A DNA stretch of 64,000 nt from NCBI RefSeq assembly GCF_041199995.1, contig NZ_CP165646.1:2330388-2394387 (forward strand), given 5' to 3'. Under the pieces are notes generated by a model. It searched no databases and was not told the origin of the DNA. It was given only the letters and a program-made list of their open reading frames with translations. This document shows, one piece after another, positions 34,217-42,012 of the stretch. Each line of letters opens with the position of its first letter. Positions within the stretch are counted from its first letter, which is position 1. Both the position numbers and the translations under genes were made by a program. The DNA is from Leptotrichia sp. HSP-342 (GTDB taxonomy: Bacteria; Fusobacteriota; Fusobacteriia; Fusobacteriales; Leptotrichiaceae).

Positions 34217-35734
34217 CTATTTGGTTTCTTGTCCTATCCCCATTATTTCATAAACTTTCTCAATATCGATATTTTCTCGTAAAATTTGTGCTAATTTATC
34301 GTATTCCCTGTTTTTATATTCTTTGAAACTAAAGTCCTCATCGACTTTGTCTAGTCCTTTAAGTTTTCTTACTTCGTTCAGAAAATGATTTGTAAACTCA
34401 GAATTGTCAAATATTCCGTGAATATAAGTTCCGACAACATTTCCTTTTACAGCGCCTTTTAGCTTTTCATCATCAAAGATACATTTTATCTTGGTTTTTT
34501 CCTCGTGTACAGGATAGCTGTAGCCTTGATGTATTTCATAGCCTTTTATTTCAATACCGTCCATTCCAGCGAGTATTCCATCTGCATTTTTTATTTTATT
34601 TTCATACTGTGTTGTTGTTTTTGCCGTTTCCATAACTGTTTCTATGTCTAATAAATCTAAGCCTGAAATTTCTTTTAGATTAGACTCAATATTTTGAGGA
34701 TCCATTATTTTTTGTCCCATTATTTGAAAACCGCCACAAATTCCAAATACTATTGTTCCTCTTTTTGCAAGCCTTATAATTTCCCTGCTTATATTTTTAT
34801 CAATCAAATCCTTCATGTCTTCCACAGTATTTTTAGAACCGGGAATAATAATAATATCCTCATCTCCAAGTTCAGAGCTTTTTGTAACATATTTCAAGGA
34901 AACATCGTTATAATGGCTAAGTGCGTCAATGTCTGTAAAATTCGATATATGTTTTAGTTTAATAACCGAAATCCGAATTTTCCCTTCTTTTTTCACATTA
35001 TACTTGTCGATTCCCAGACTGTCCTCTTCCTCTATTCCTAGTGGCACAAACGGCACTACTCCCAGAACAGGCACATTTGTCAACTCTTCAATCATCTCAA
35101 TTCCAGGAGTCAAAAGGCTCTTGTCCCCTCTAAATTTATTTATAATTACACCTTTTATACGTTTTTTCTCACTTTCCTCAAGCAGCATAATTGTCCCGTA
35201 AATTGCCGCAAAAACTCCGCCTCTGTCAATATCAGCAACCAGAATAACAGGCGAATCAGCCATTTCCGCCATTCCTGTATTTACAATGTCGTCTTCCTTC
35301 AAGTTAATTTCCGCAGGGCTTCCCGCCCCTTCCAGCACGCAAATATCAAAATTATCTCTTATGTGATTGTACGCCGCCATTATATCCTTTTTTAAATTAT
35401 GCTTATAGGCAAAATATTCCCTTGCATCCATGTTTTTGTAAACTTTCCCATTTACAATAACCTGTGATTTTCTGTCTGTTGTAGGCTTTAATAATATCGG
35501 ATTCATAAATGCCTGAGGCTCGATATTAGCCGCTTCAGCCTGCACCACCTGAGCTCTCCCCATCTCTTTTCCATCCTTCGTAATAAACGAATTTAAAGCC
35601 ATATTCTGTGACTTAAACGGCACTACACTATATCTGTCCTGATAAAATATTCTGCAAAATCCTGCATTGATTATGCTTTTTCCCACATTAGAACCTGTCC
35701 CCAGCAACATTATATTTTTGTGTTTTCTTTCCAT
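34217..35734 (-). CDS. cobQ: Cobyric acid synthase CobQ/CbiP
   Basis: This glutamine-dependent amidotransferase amidates side chains b, d, e and g of the corrin ring. The N-terminal synthetase has MLLGTGSNVGKSIINAGF, VPFKSQNMALNSF and LEGAGSPAEINL; the C-terminal glutaminase has the nucleophile Cys in FGICGGFQIMG and a His in GTYIHGIFDN. Length is 505 residues. ATG 35734 follows AAAGGAG. It stands alone between the lipoproteins and the nuclease-helicase gene. Confidence 0.95.
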   Translation of the reverse strand: MERKHKNIMLLGTGSNVGKSIINAGFCRIFYQDRYSVVPFKSQNMALNSFITKDGKEMGRAQVVQAEAANIEPQAFMNPILLKPTTDRKSQVIVNGKVYKNMDAREYFAYKHNLKKDIMAAYNHIRDNFDICVLEGAGSPAEINLKEDDIVNTGMAEMADSPVILVADIDRGGVFAAIYGTIMLLEESEKKRIKGVIINKFRGDKSLLTPGIEMIEELTNVPVLGVVPFVPLGIEEEDSLGIDKYNVKKEGKIRISVIKLKHISNFTDIDALSHYNDVSLKYVTKSSELGDEDIIIIPGSKNTVEDMKDLIDKNISREIIRLAKRGTIVFGICGGFQIMGQKIMDPQNIESNLKEISGLDLLDIETVMETAKTTTQYENKIKNADGILAGMDGIEIKGYEIHQGYSYPVHEEKTKIKCIFDDEKLKGAVKGNVVGTYIHGIFDNSEFTNHFLNEVRKLKGLDKVDEDFSFKEYKNREYDKLAQILRENIDIEKVYEIMGIGQETK

Positions 35735-35930
35735 AAATTCTGCTCCTTTTAGTTATTAAATATTTTTATTTCTAAAAGTCTATAAAATTATATTAATACA
35801 GTATCTTAAATTTTTTATTTTCTCTACTTTTTGAAAAGGTTTTTTCTCTTTTATTATGTAAATTCTATTATTATCAAGTTTTTGTAGTCTTTTTCTTTTA
35901 CAATTAACTTTTATTAAAAAAGTCAAATTA

Positions 35931-37748
35931 TTATAAAATTTCCATTCCTACTCCTACTAAAACTTCATAAACTGGTGATAATTTTTTTGGAACATAAATA
36001 ATAAAGCCATCACGTCCACGTGTAAGCAAAACTCGATAACTATTAATACGATACAAACTATCTCTTTCATTATTTTTATCAAATTTTTCCCATTTTTTTT
36101 CTTTTTCATTCCACAACATATCCTCACCCCAGCCAATTATAGGCATATCAATTTCTAATCCTTGACATTGAAATTCTGAAATTGCCTGTTCTATTCGATA
36201 ATTAAAATCATTATCATTAAACCATTTTACTACATTTATATCAGTATTATTTTTCTTATTTTTGAAATTTTCAGAATATTTAGCTTGAGATGAAGCCATT
36301 ACGCCGTAATATTTTTTCTCATTTTTAGAATATCTTTTAAAACAATACTCTTTAGCTTTTCCAAAACTATGTGTAACATACATATTAAATCCTGAATTTA
36401 AAATTGATGGAGCTAATTCTTTTGCTTTTTCTATATCACCATTTAACAAAAAATTCACAAATTGACTTACTTTATTAGCTAAATGACTTCTCAAACTAAC
36501 ATCCAAATCAAAATTATTATTTTTCACAACATTATTTGAATTTTCAAATAGAGAAGTTAATCTTTCTGGACAAATAACTTCCCATTTTTTCTCACTTTTA
36601 CTAATCGCCTCGTTCCAATGTGCTAAATCAGAACTTTCACCATTATAAATTTCTTGTCCTTCTCCTACAAGAACTACGAGAACTCCCCAATCTAACCGTT
36701 TTTCTGCTATTTCAATTAAAATATCTGGTTCTGAACGATTAATCTTTTTCTTAAAATTCATTCGTTCTTTATCCCAAGCACGCTGTCCTTCATCAAATAC
36801 AATTACATTTTTATCAAAATCCGTTGCTCCCTTTTCCAAATACTCATTAATAACTTTGTGAATACTTTTTACAAATACATTACTATTTTTTCCCAGTGTA
36901 CTTGATAAAACTTTTATTAGTGAGCCATTTCCAGATAAATAAACAGAATTTACATCTTCAATACTTTCACAAATATCATAAACATACTGTAATCCTAAAT
37001 ATGTTTTCCCCGCTCCCGGCACTCCAGTAACAAACACCAAAATATGTTTTTTATTTTTTTTGGCATCAATAGTTATATTTTGTAAATTTTCTATAGCAGC
37101 GGGAATCCTAGTGCTATTTACTCTACGAATATTGGGAAGTTCCTCATTTTTCATTATAGCTCGTGCAGCTTCTATAATTGTAGGAAGTGGTTCATATTTT
37201 GAATAAATCCAAGTTTTTAAATTTTTTCCATTCATTTTATTTTCTTTTGTTACTATTCTTTGAATTACTTCTGATAAATAATTAATTGAACATATAGTAA
37301 TGCTCTTTTTTCTCCTAGGTTTTTTATTTTCAGATTTTGTAAGTACTAAAATTGGTATTATTTTTTTATTTCTTGATTCAAAATGATATTCTTGAATATC
37401 ACGAAAATACGCTACTGTTTGATCAATATCTTCCACCAAAAAATTCTTTTTCATTTTAAATTCTAAAATAAAAACTTTCTCATTACTTAAAATAATAACA
37501 TCTATCCTTCTCCCACCTTCATACGGCAATTCATATTCAAATATAATATTAAAATTTTTCTTAATTTCTTCAATTTTTACAAGAATTTTTTTCAACTGCT
37601 CAAAACTATCATCCCAAGCCTTAATTTGCAGCTCTCCAAGTTCCAAATTATAATTTTCTCGAAAATTCTTTTTCATTTTATTTAACCAATTACTTTTTTC
37701 TTCGTTTAAAAAATTCTCGATAGAATTTGCGTAACAATAACGTTTCAT
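35931..37748 (-). CDS. PD-(D/E)XK nuclease-helicase fusion with DUF2075-type ATPase
   Basis: The 605-residue protein starts with a probable PD-(D/E)XK nuclease (about residues 50-110: FEYELPYEGGRRIDVIIL with the Asp, then VFILEFKMKK with Glu and Lys). It continues with a superfamily 1-like ATPase: Walker A FVTGVPGAGKTYLGL, Walker B NVIVFDEGQRAWDKE, a motif III-type VVLVGEGQEIYNGE and the C-terminal NSYRVLLTRGRDGFIIYVP. This fits DUF2075/Schlafen-related helicases. It lies in an accessory region a few kilobases from a restriction system. I infer a role in defence or DNA processing; this is not shown. Confidence 0.8.
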   Translation of the reverse strand: MKRYCYANSIENFLNEEKSNWLNKMKKNFRENYNLELGELQIKAWDDSFEQLKKILVKIEEIKKNFNIIFEYELPYEGGRRIDVIILSNEKVFILEFKMKKNFLVEDIDQTVAYFRDIQEYHFESRNKKIIPILVLTKSENKKPRRKKSITICSINYLSEVIQRIVTKENKMNGKNLKTWIYSKYEPLPTIIEAARAIMKNEELPNIRRVNSTRIPAAIENLQNITIDAKKNKKHILVFVTGVPGAGKTYLGLQYVYDICESIEDVNSVYLSGNGSLIKVLSSTLGKNSNVFVKSIHKVINEYLEKGATDFDKNVIVFDEGQRAWDKERMNFKKKINRSEPDILIEIAEKRLDWGVLVVLVGEGQEIYNGESSDLAHWNEAISKSEKKWEVICPERLTSLFENSNNVVKNNNFDLDVSLRSHLANKVSQFVNFLLNGDIEKAKELAPSILNSGFNMYVTHSFGKAKEYCFKRYSKNEKKYYGVMASSQAKYSENFKNKKNNTDINVVKWFNDNDFNYRIEQAISEFQCQGLEIDMPIIGWGEDMLWNEKEKKWEKFDKNNERDSLYRINSYRVLLTRGRDGFIIYVPKKLSPVYEVLVGVGMEIL

Positions 37749-37932
37749 ATTCCTAATTCCCCCTCTTACTTTCTAAAAAAATCTAAATTACCAATTTTTC
37801 CCAACAATATTGAATTCTTATTTTAATTTTTCCTAAAAAAATTATAATGTTTTCATAAATAACTTATTTATTCTTAGTAAAATAATTATAACAGATAAAA
37901 ATGCCATAAGCAAATTGGATTTGTAAAAAAAC

Positions 37933-38370
37933 TTATTTTCTTTTGAATTTTATTCTGTCTAATATTTTCTTGACTTTATCGCTATGAAATGCTCCAATTG
38001 TATATGAGATATGTGAGATTGTACAAAAAATATATACTGTTGTCTGTCCCGCCTCAAATTCATTATTATTAAAAATTTTATATATAAAGTAAAGTAAAAT
38101 TATAATCATCACACCACTTATAAATAATTTATTTATTTTTTGAAAAAAATCTTTACTCAAATATCCAAAATAATACACAAATGCAAGCGCTATTATCAAG
38201 GGAATCATCAATATTTCAATTGTATTTCCATAAGAAATCATAAAAGCCATTAAAAATAGAAAAAAAGCTGCTGATATAATTTTTTGAAGAAAAATATAAA
38301 TTATCGTAAATAAAATTAATCCTAAAAAACTTTTTGCTTTTGACATAAATTTATTTTCATTTTTTTCCAT
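37933..38370 (-). CDS. Tandem membrane protein paralogue 4
   Basis: This is the last and shortest (145 residues) of four tandem paralogues. All share a polar N-terminus (ENKFMSKAKSFLGLILFTII), about four membrane helices and a basic C-terminus (DKVKKILDRIKFKRK). It lacks part of the loop between helices three and four. The gap to the previous gene is 17 bases. The family is not recognised, and no catalytic motif is visible. Confidence 0.75.
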   Translation of the reverse strand: MEKNENKFMSKAKSFLGLILFTIIYIFLQKIISAAFFLFLMAFMISYGNTIEILMIPLIIALAFVYYFGYLSKDFFQKINKLFISGVMIIILLYFIYKIFNNNEFEAGQTTVYIFCTISHISYTIGAFHSDKVKKILDRIKFKRK

Positions 38371-38387
38371 CCTTTTTTCTCTTTCTT

Positions 38388-38897
38388 TTATTTATTTTTT
38401 CTTTTAAATTTTATTCTATCTAATATTTTTTTGACTTTATCGCTATGAAATGCTCCCATTATATACGAAATATGAAATATAGTACAAAATATATACTTTT
38501 TCTCATCTATTAAAGCATCAATTATTGAATTTTGATCTCCAGCAACAGTTTTGTACAAAAAATAAATCAATATTACAATCATTACGGTATTTAATCCTAT
38601 TTTATTCATTTTTCCTAGAAAATCTTTACATAAATATCCTAAATAACACATAAATCCAGATAATATTACCAAACAAACACAATAAAATAGATAAGTTAAA
38701 ATAACTTGAATTTCTTTTATTTTTAAAATTCCCAAAGCATCTGCTATTCCTCCAAAAATCAGCATGAAAGAAAACCAGAATAAAAATCCTAATAGCGGAT
38801 ATATCACATTCTGAACTAAAAAATAAATTATCGTAAATAAAATTAATCCTAAAAAATTATTCGGTTTTCTCACAAGTTTATTTGTATTTTTTTTCAT
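38388..38897 (-). CDS. Tandem membrane protein paralogue 3
   Basis: A 169-residue member of the array. The N-terminus is the most diverged (KNTNKLVRKPNNFLGLILFT), while the C-terminal IFHISYIMGAFHSDKVKKIL is close to that of paralogue 4. There are about four to five hydrophobic segments. A conserved (C/I)xxxHIxY motif in the last helix (here FCTIFHISY) recurs in all four proteins and may be functional. Its role is unknown. Confidence 0.75.
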   Translation of the reverse strand: MKKNTNKLVRKPNNFLGLILFTIIYFLVQNVIYPLLGFLFWFSFMLIFGGIADALGILKIKEIQVILTYLFYCVCLVILSGFMCYLGYLCKDFLGKMNKIGLNTVMIVILIYFLYKTVAGDQNSIIDALIDEKKYIFCTIFHISYIMGAFHSDKVKKILDRIKFKRKNK

Positions 38898-38915
38898 TTA
38901 TTTTTCCTCCTTCTT

Positions 38916-39431
38916 TTATTTTTTTCTTTTAGATTTCATTCTGTCCAAAACTTTCTTGACTTTATCACTAAAAAATACTCCAACTGTGTAAAAAATATGT
39001 GATGCTGTACAGAAAATATGTATTTCCCGTGCTGTCGGCGCAAACATTGCTGTACTTTCATCTGTTTCTGTAAAAACTTTATACAAAAAATAGATTAAAA
39101 TCGCTGTCATTACACAGCCTAATATCGTTTTATCCATTTTTTTCAAAAATTTACTGCACAAATATCCTAAGTAAAACACAAGCATAAGAACCATTATTAA
39201 AGCAATTCCCGAAATTACAACAGCAATAGTGGTCATAGCCACTTGCGGAAGATGTAAAAATTCCAGAGCATTAATAATAATTCCTGCTAACGGCATCGCA
39301 AAAACCAGCCAGAACAAAAGTGCCAATGCCGGATATATTGTTTTCTGAAAGAAAAAGTAAATTACTGTAAATAAAACTAATACTAAAAAACCTTTCGCTT
39401 TTGACATAAATTTATTTTCATTTATTTTCAT
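38916..39431 (-). CDS. Tandem membrane protein paralogue 2
   Basis: This 171-residue protein is closest to paralogue 1: both carry FTVIYFFFQKTIYPALA near the N-terminus and MFAPTxREIxIFCTASHIFYT near the C-terminus. The central helices are more variable. Spacing to neighbours is about 18 bases, indicating one transcript with the MerR gene. The function is unknown. Confidence 0.75.
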   Translation of the reverse strand: MKINENKFMSKAKGFLVLVLFTVIYFFFQKTIYPALALLFWLVFAMPLAGIIINALEFLHLPQVAMTTIAVVISGIALIMVLMLVFYLGYLCSKFLKKMDKTILGCVMTAILIYFLYKVFTETDESTAMFAPTAREIHIFCTASHIFYTVGVFFSDKVKKVLDRMKSKRKK

Positions 39432-39448
39432 CCTTTTTTCTCCTTCTT

Positions 39449-39970
39449 TTATTTATTTTTTCTTTTAAATTTTATTCTATCTAATATTTTTTTGACTTTA
39501 TCACTAAAAAATACTCCGATTGTATAAAAAATATGTGATGCTGTACAGAAAATATAAATTTCACGCTGTGTTGGTGCAAACATTGTTGTATCTTCATTAG
39601 GTTCTGTAAAAATTTTATACAGAAAATAAATTAAAATCGCTATCATTACACTAACTAACAAAGTTTTATTCATTTTTTTCAAAAATTCACTACATAAGAA
39701 ATATCCTAAATAAAATATAAATCCAAGTACTGTTATTAAAGCAATTACAGAAAAACTTATATTAAAAAAAATCGTAAGCCATTCTGGAAGATTTAAAAGT
39801 GTCAAACTATTAAAAAGTATTGCACTAAACGAAATTCCAAAAATTAACCAAAACAAAAATGCCAATGCTGGATATATTGTTTTCTGAAAGAAAAAGTAAA
39901 TCACTGTAAATAAAACTAATGCTAAAAAGCTTTTTGCTTTTGACATAAATTTATTTTCATTTTTTTCCAT
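39449..39970 (-). CDS. Tandem membrane protein paralogue 1
   Basis: The first of the array (173 residues), directly after the MerR regulator with a 14-base gap. Helices lie at about residues 15-35, 38-58, 65-90, 103-121 and 137-155, with a positively charged cytosolic tail. The regulator may control its expression, perhaps in response to a hydrophobic or toxic ligand, but that is inference. Confidence 0.75.
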   Translation of the reverse strand: MEKNENKFMSKAKSFLALVLFTVIYFFFQKTIYPALAFLFWLIFGISFSAILFNSLTLLNLPEWLTIFFNISFSVIALITVLGFIFYLGYFLCSEFLKKMNKTLLVSVMIAILIYFLYKIFTEPNEDTTMFAPTQREIYIFCTASHIFYTIGVFFSDKVKKILDRIKFKRKNK

Positions 39971-39984
39971 CCTTTTTTCTCCTT

Positions 39985-40371
39985 CTAATCTTTATTACTT
40001 TTTAAAAAACTCTCATAAATCTCAAGTTTATCATCAAGATTTTGTAAATATTTTTGCCACTTTTCAATTTCTACGTTTACATATTTTTTATGATTTGTCA
40101 AAATTTTTATTCTTTCTTTTATCGTTCCATTCCCTTCATATCGTAAATCTGAATATTTCTTAATTTCGCTCAATTTCATTCCCATATCTTTTAATCTTTT
40201 TAACATTTTTATCCATTCAATGTCAGTTTCATCGTATATTCTTCTATTTTTCTCATCTCTTTTGACACGAAATAGCTCCTTTTTTTCATAAAACCTTATT
40301 GTATATGGAGTTAAGCCTGTTTTTTCTGAAAATTCCTTTATTTGCATTATTTTTTGTTCATTCTTTTTCAT
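39985..40371 (-). CDS. MerR-family transcriptional regulator
   Basis: The N-terminal winged helix is typical: MQIKEFSEKTGLTPYTIRFY, EKKELFRVKRDEKNRRIYDE and TDIEWIKMLKRLKDMGMKL. A long dimerisation helix follows (residues 80-129). No Cys cluster for metal sensing is present, so it belongs to the small-molecule (BltR/NmlR/AdhR-like) branch. ATG 40371 follows AAAGGAG; a TTG six codons upstream precedes that site. It is divergent from an SDR gene whose promoter has the hallmark 19-base spacer. Confidence 0.9.
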   Translation of the reverse strand: MKKNEQKIMQIKEFSEKTGLTPYTIRFYEKKELFRVKRDEKNRRIYDETDIEWIKMLKRLKDMGMKLSEIKKYSDLRYEGNGTIKERIKILTNHKKYVNVEIEKWQKYLQNLDDKLEIYESFLKSNKD

Positions 40372-40396
40372 TTTATTTTCTCCTTTCAAAAAACTC

Positions 40397-40427
40397 TTGA
40401 CTTATACTATACTCTAACTGCTATCCT
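40397..40427 (+). promoter_or_regulatory. MerR-type promoter with 19-base spacer (SDR gene)
   Basis: TTGACT (40397-40402) and TATCCT (40422-40427) are 19 bases apart. The spacer contains TATACTATACTCTAAC, a classic MerR-operator-like sequence. The regulator is probably bound here, activating the SDR gene by DNA untwisting. Confidence 0.75.
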
Positions 40428-40457
40428 TTATTTATCAAATTTATGGAGGTAATAACT

Positions 40458-41237
40458 ATGAAAACCAAATATACTGTTATAACAGGAGCAAGTTCGGGAA
40501 TAGGTAGAGCTATGGCTCTAAAATTTGCAGAAAGAAATAAAAATCTTATTCTGATTGCACGCAGAGAGAATTTACTAAAAGACTTAAAAAGCGAAATTTT
40601 GAAGAAAAATCCTAATTTGGACGTTCTTGTAATAGATTTTGACTTAACTGATGTCGGTAAAATCCCTGAACTATATTCAAAATTAAAAAATTATCACATT
40701 GAAACTTTAATAAACAATGCAGGTTTTGGAATGTATGGAGATGTAAAAGAGCAGTCTTTAAATAAAATTTCAGATATGCTTCATCTCAATGTAGAGGCAT
40801 TAACTTTGCTATCTTCTTTATACGTCCAAGATTACCACAACGAAAAAGGCTCCCAATTAATCAATATCTCCTCAGCAGGAGGCTACACAATCGTTCCAAA
40901 CGCAATTGTCTACTGTGCCACAAAATTTTATGTAAACGCCTTCACAGAAGGACTTGCACTAGAATTAAAGCAAAACAACGCACAATTAAAAGCAAAAGTC
41001 CTAGCACCCGCCGCAACCAAAACTAACTTTGGAAATATCGCAACTGGTAAAACTAATTTTGATTATGATAAATCTTATCCAAACTATCATACATCCGAAG
41101 AAATGGCAAATTTTCTCATTCAACTTTACGAAAGCGACAAAACTGTAGGTTACATCAGCCGTGAAACTTTTGAATTTAACTTATCTGATGGATTTTTTCA
41201 AAATGCATTTAGTTCTAAAAATAATGTGAAATTTTAA
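40458..41237 (+). CDS. Short-chain dehydrogenase/reductase
   Basis: A classical SDR of 259 residues: the Rossmann motif TVITGASSGIGRAMAL, NNAGFGMYG, the catalytic Ser in INISSAGGY and YCATK with the Tyr and Lys of the active site. It resembles the DltE/YqjQ-like oxidoreductases of low-GC bacteria. ATG 40458 follows GGAGGT. It is divergent from, and probably activated by, the MerR regulator. The substrate is unknown. Confidence 0.88.
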   Translation: MKTKYTVITGASSGIGRAMALKFAERNKNLILIARRENLLKDLKSEILKKNPNLDVLVIDFDLTDVGKIPELYSKLKNYHIETLINNAGFGMYGDVKEQSLNKISDMLHLNVEALTLLSSLYVQDYHNEKGSQLINISSAGGYTIVPNAIVYCATKFYVNAFTEGLALELKQNNAQLKAKVLAPAATKTNFGNIATGKTNFDYDKSYPNYHTSEEMANFLIQLYESDKTVGYISRETFEFNLSDGFFQNAFSSKNNVKF

Positions 41238-41314
41238 ATATTAGTTTTTATTATTGATTTTCCTAAAAAAATATTATAAAATATATGCAAAATTTATTAT
41301 TTAGGAGTGATTTT

Positions 41315-41728
41315 ATGAAAAAAATTATATTTGCGTTGTTTTTACTGACTTTTAGTTTAAGTTTTTCTAATTCTGATATTGACATAATATCTAAAGAACT
41401 TTGGAGATGTACTCATTCCATCGATAAAACCTTTAAAGGACTTACTTATGTAAAATTTTTAAATGAAGATGGTAAACCTTCTATTTCAATTAGTATATTA
41501 GACAATCGTGCAGCACTAAAAACAGGAAAAGTTACCCTTGAACTTTCACAATTAGATTATGAAGTAAAAGAAGACGAAAATTCCATTTATTTTACAAATT
41601 TGAATGAAAAAACAAATGTTTTTTCTAATTATAAATTATCTTATTCATTTGATAAAAAGAATAGACCTAAAATGGATTTATATCGTATTTCAGATAACAA
41701 AAAACTTTGCAGTCTTATAACAAATTAA
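41315..41728 (+). CDS. Small secreted protein of unknown function
   Basis: This 137-residue protein has an N-terminal signal peptide (KKIIFALFLLTFSLSFS, probably cut before NSDIDI). The mature part has two Cys (WRCTHS and KKLCSL) at the two ends and alternating strands, suggesting a small beta-rich exported protein. GGAGTG precedes ATG 41315. The layout resembles the small secreted protein at 50133. No family is recognised. Confidence 0.7.
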   Translation: MKKIIFALFLLTFSLSFSNSDIDIISKELWRCTHSIDKTFKGLTYVKFLNEDGKPSISISILDNRAALKTGKVTLELSQLDYEVKEDENSIYFTNLNEKTNVFSNYKLSYSFDKKNRPKMDLYRISDNKKLCSLITN

Positions 41729-41762
41729 ATTATCAAAATACAAAAAATAATCAATAATTTTT

Positions 41763-41793
41763 AAGCAACGAAATCATTAAGAAATCGTTGCTT
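41763..41793 (+). terminator. Hairpin after the secreted protein gene
   Basis: AAGCAACGA pairs with TCGTTGCTT over 13 bases. The T run is weak (ATACT). Confidence 0.5.
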
Positions 41794-41845
41794 ATACTAA
41801 GTCCCATTTGAAAAATAGAAAATATATTTTATTTATTTTTTTATG

Positions 41846-41867
41846 ACAAGGGGTTAAAACCTCTTGT
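41846..41867. terminator. Second hairpin in the 41.7-42.0 kb gap
   Basis: ACAAGGGG-TTAAAA-CCTCTTGT, eight pairs with one G-U. It is similar to the CAAGGGGG hairpin at 50591-50610. On the minus strand it lies downstream of res and could end the restriction operon. The rest of the gap (41868-42012) shows nothing else. Confidence 0.45.
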
Positions 41868-42012
41868 TAAATATTTAAAATATAATTTCTATTTTTTTAA
41901 TAAAGTTTAATATTAACTACAGTAGTTCCACTTTAATTTTGAAGTAAAAGACTTTAAAAGATTGAAATAACAATATAGCTATAATTTATTATTAAATCTC
42001 TAAATTAGCTTT

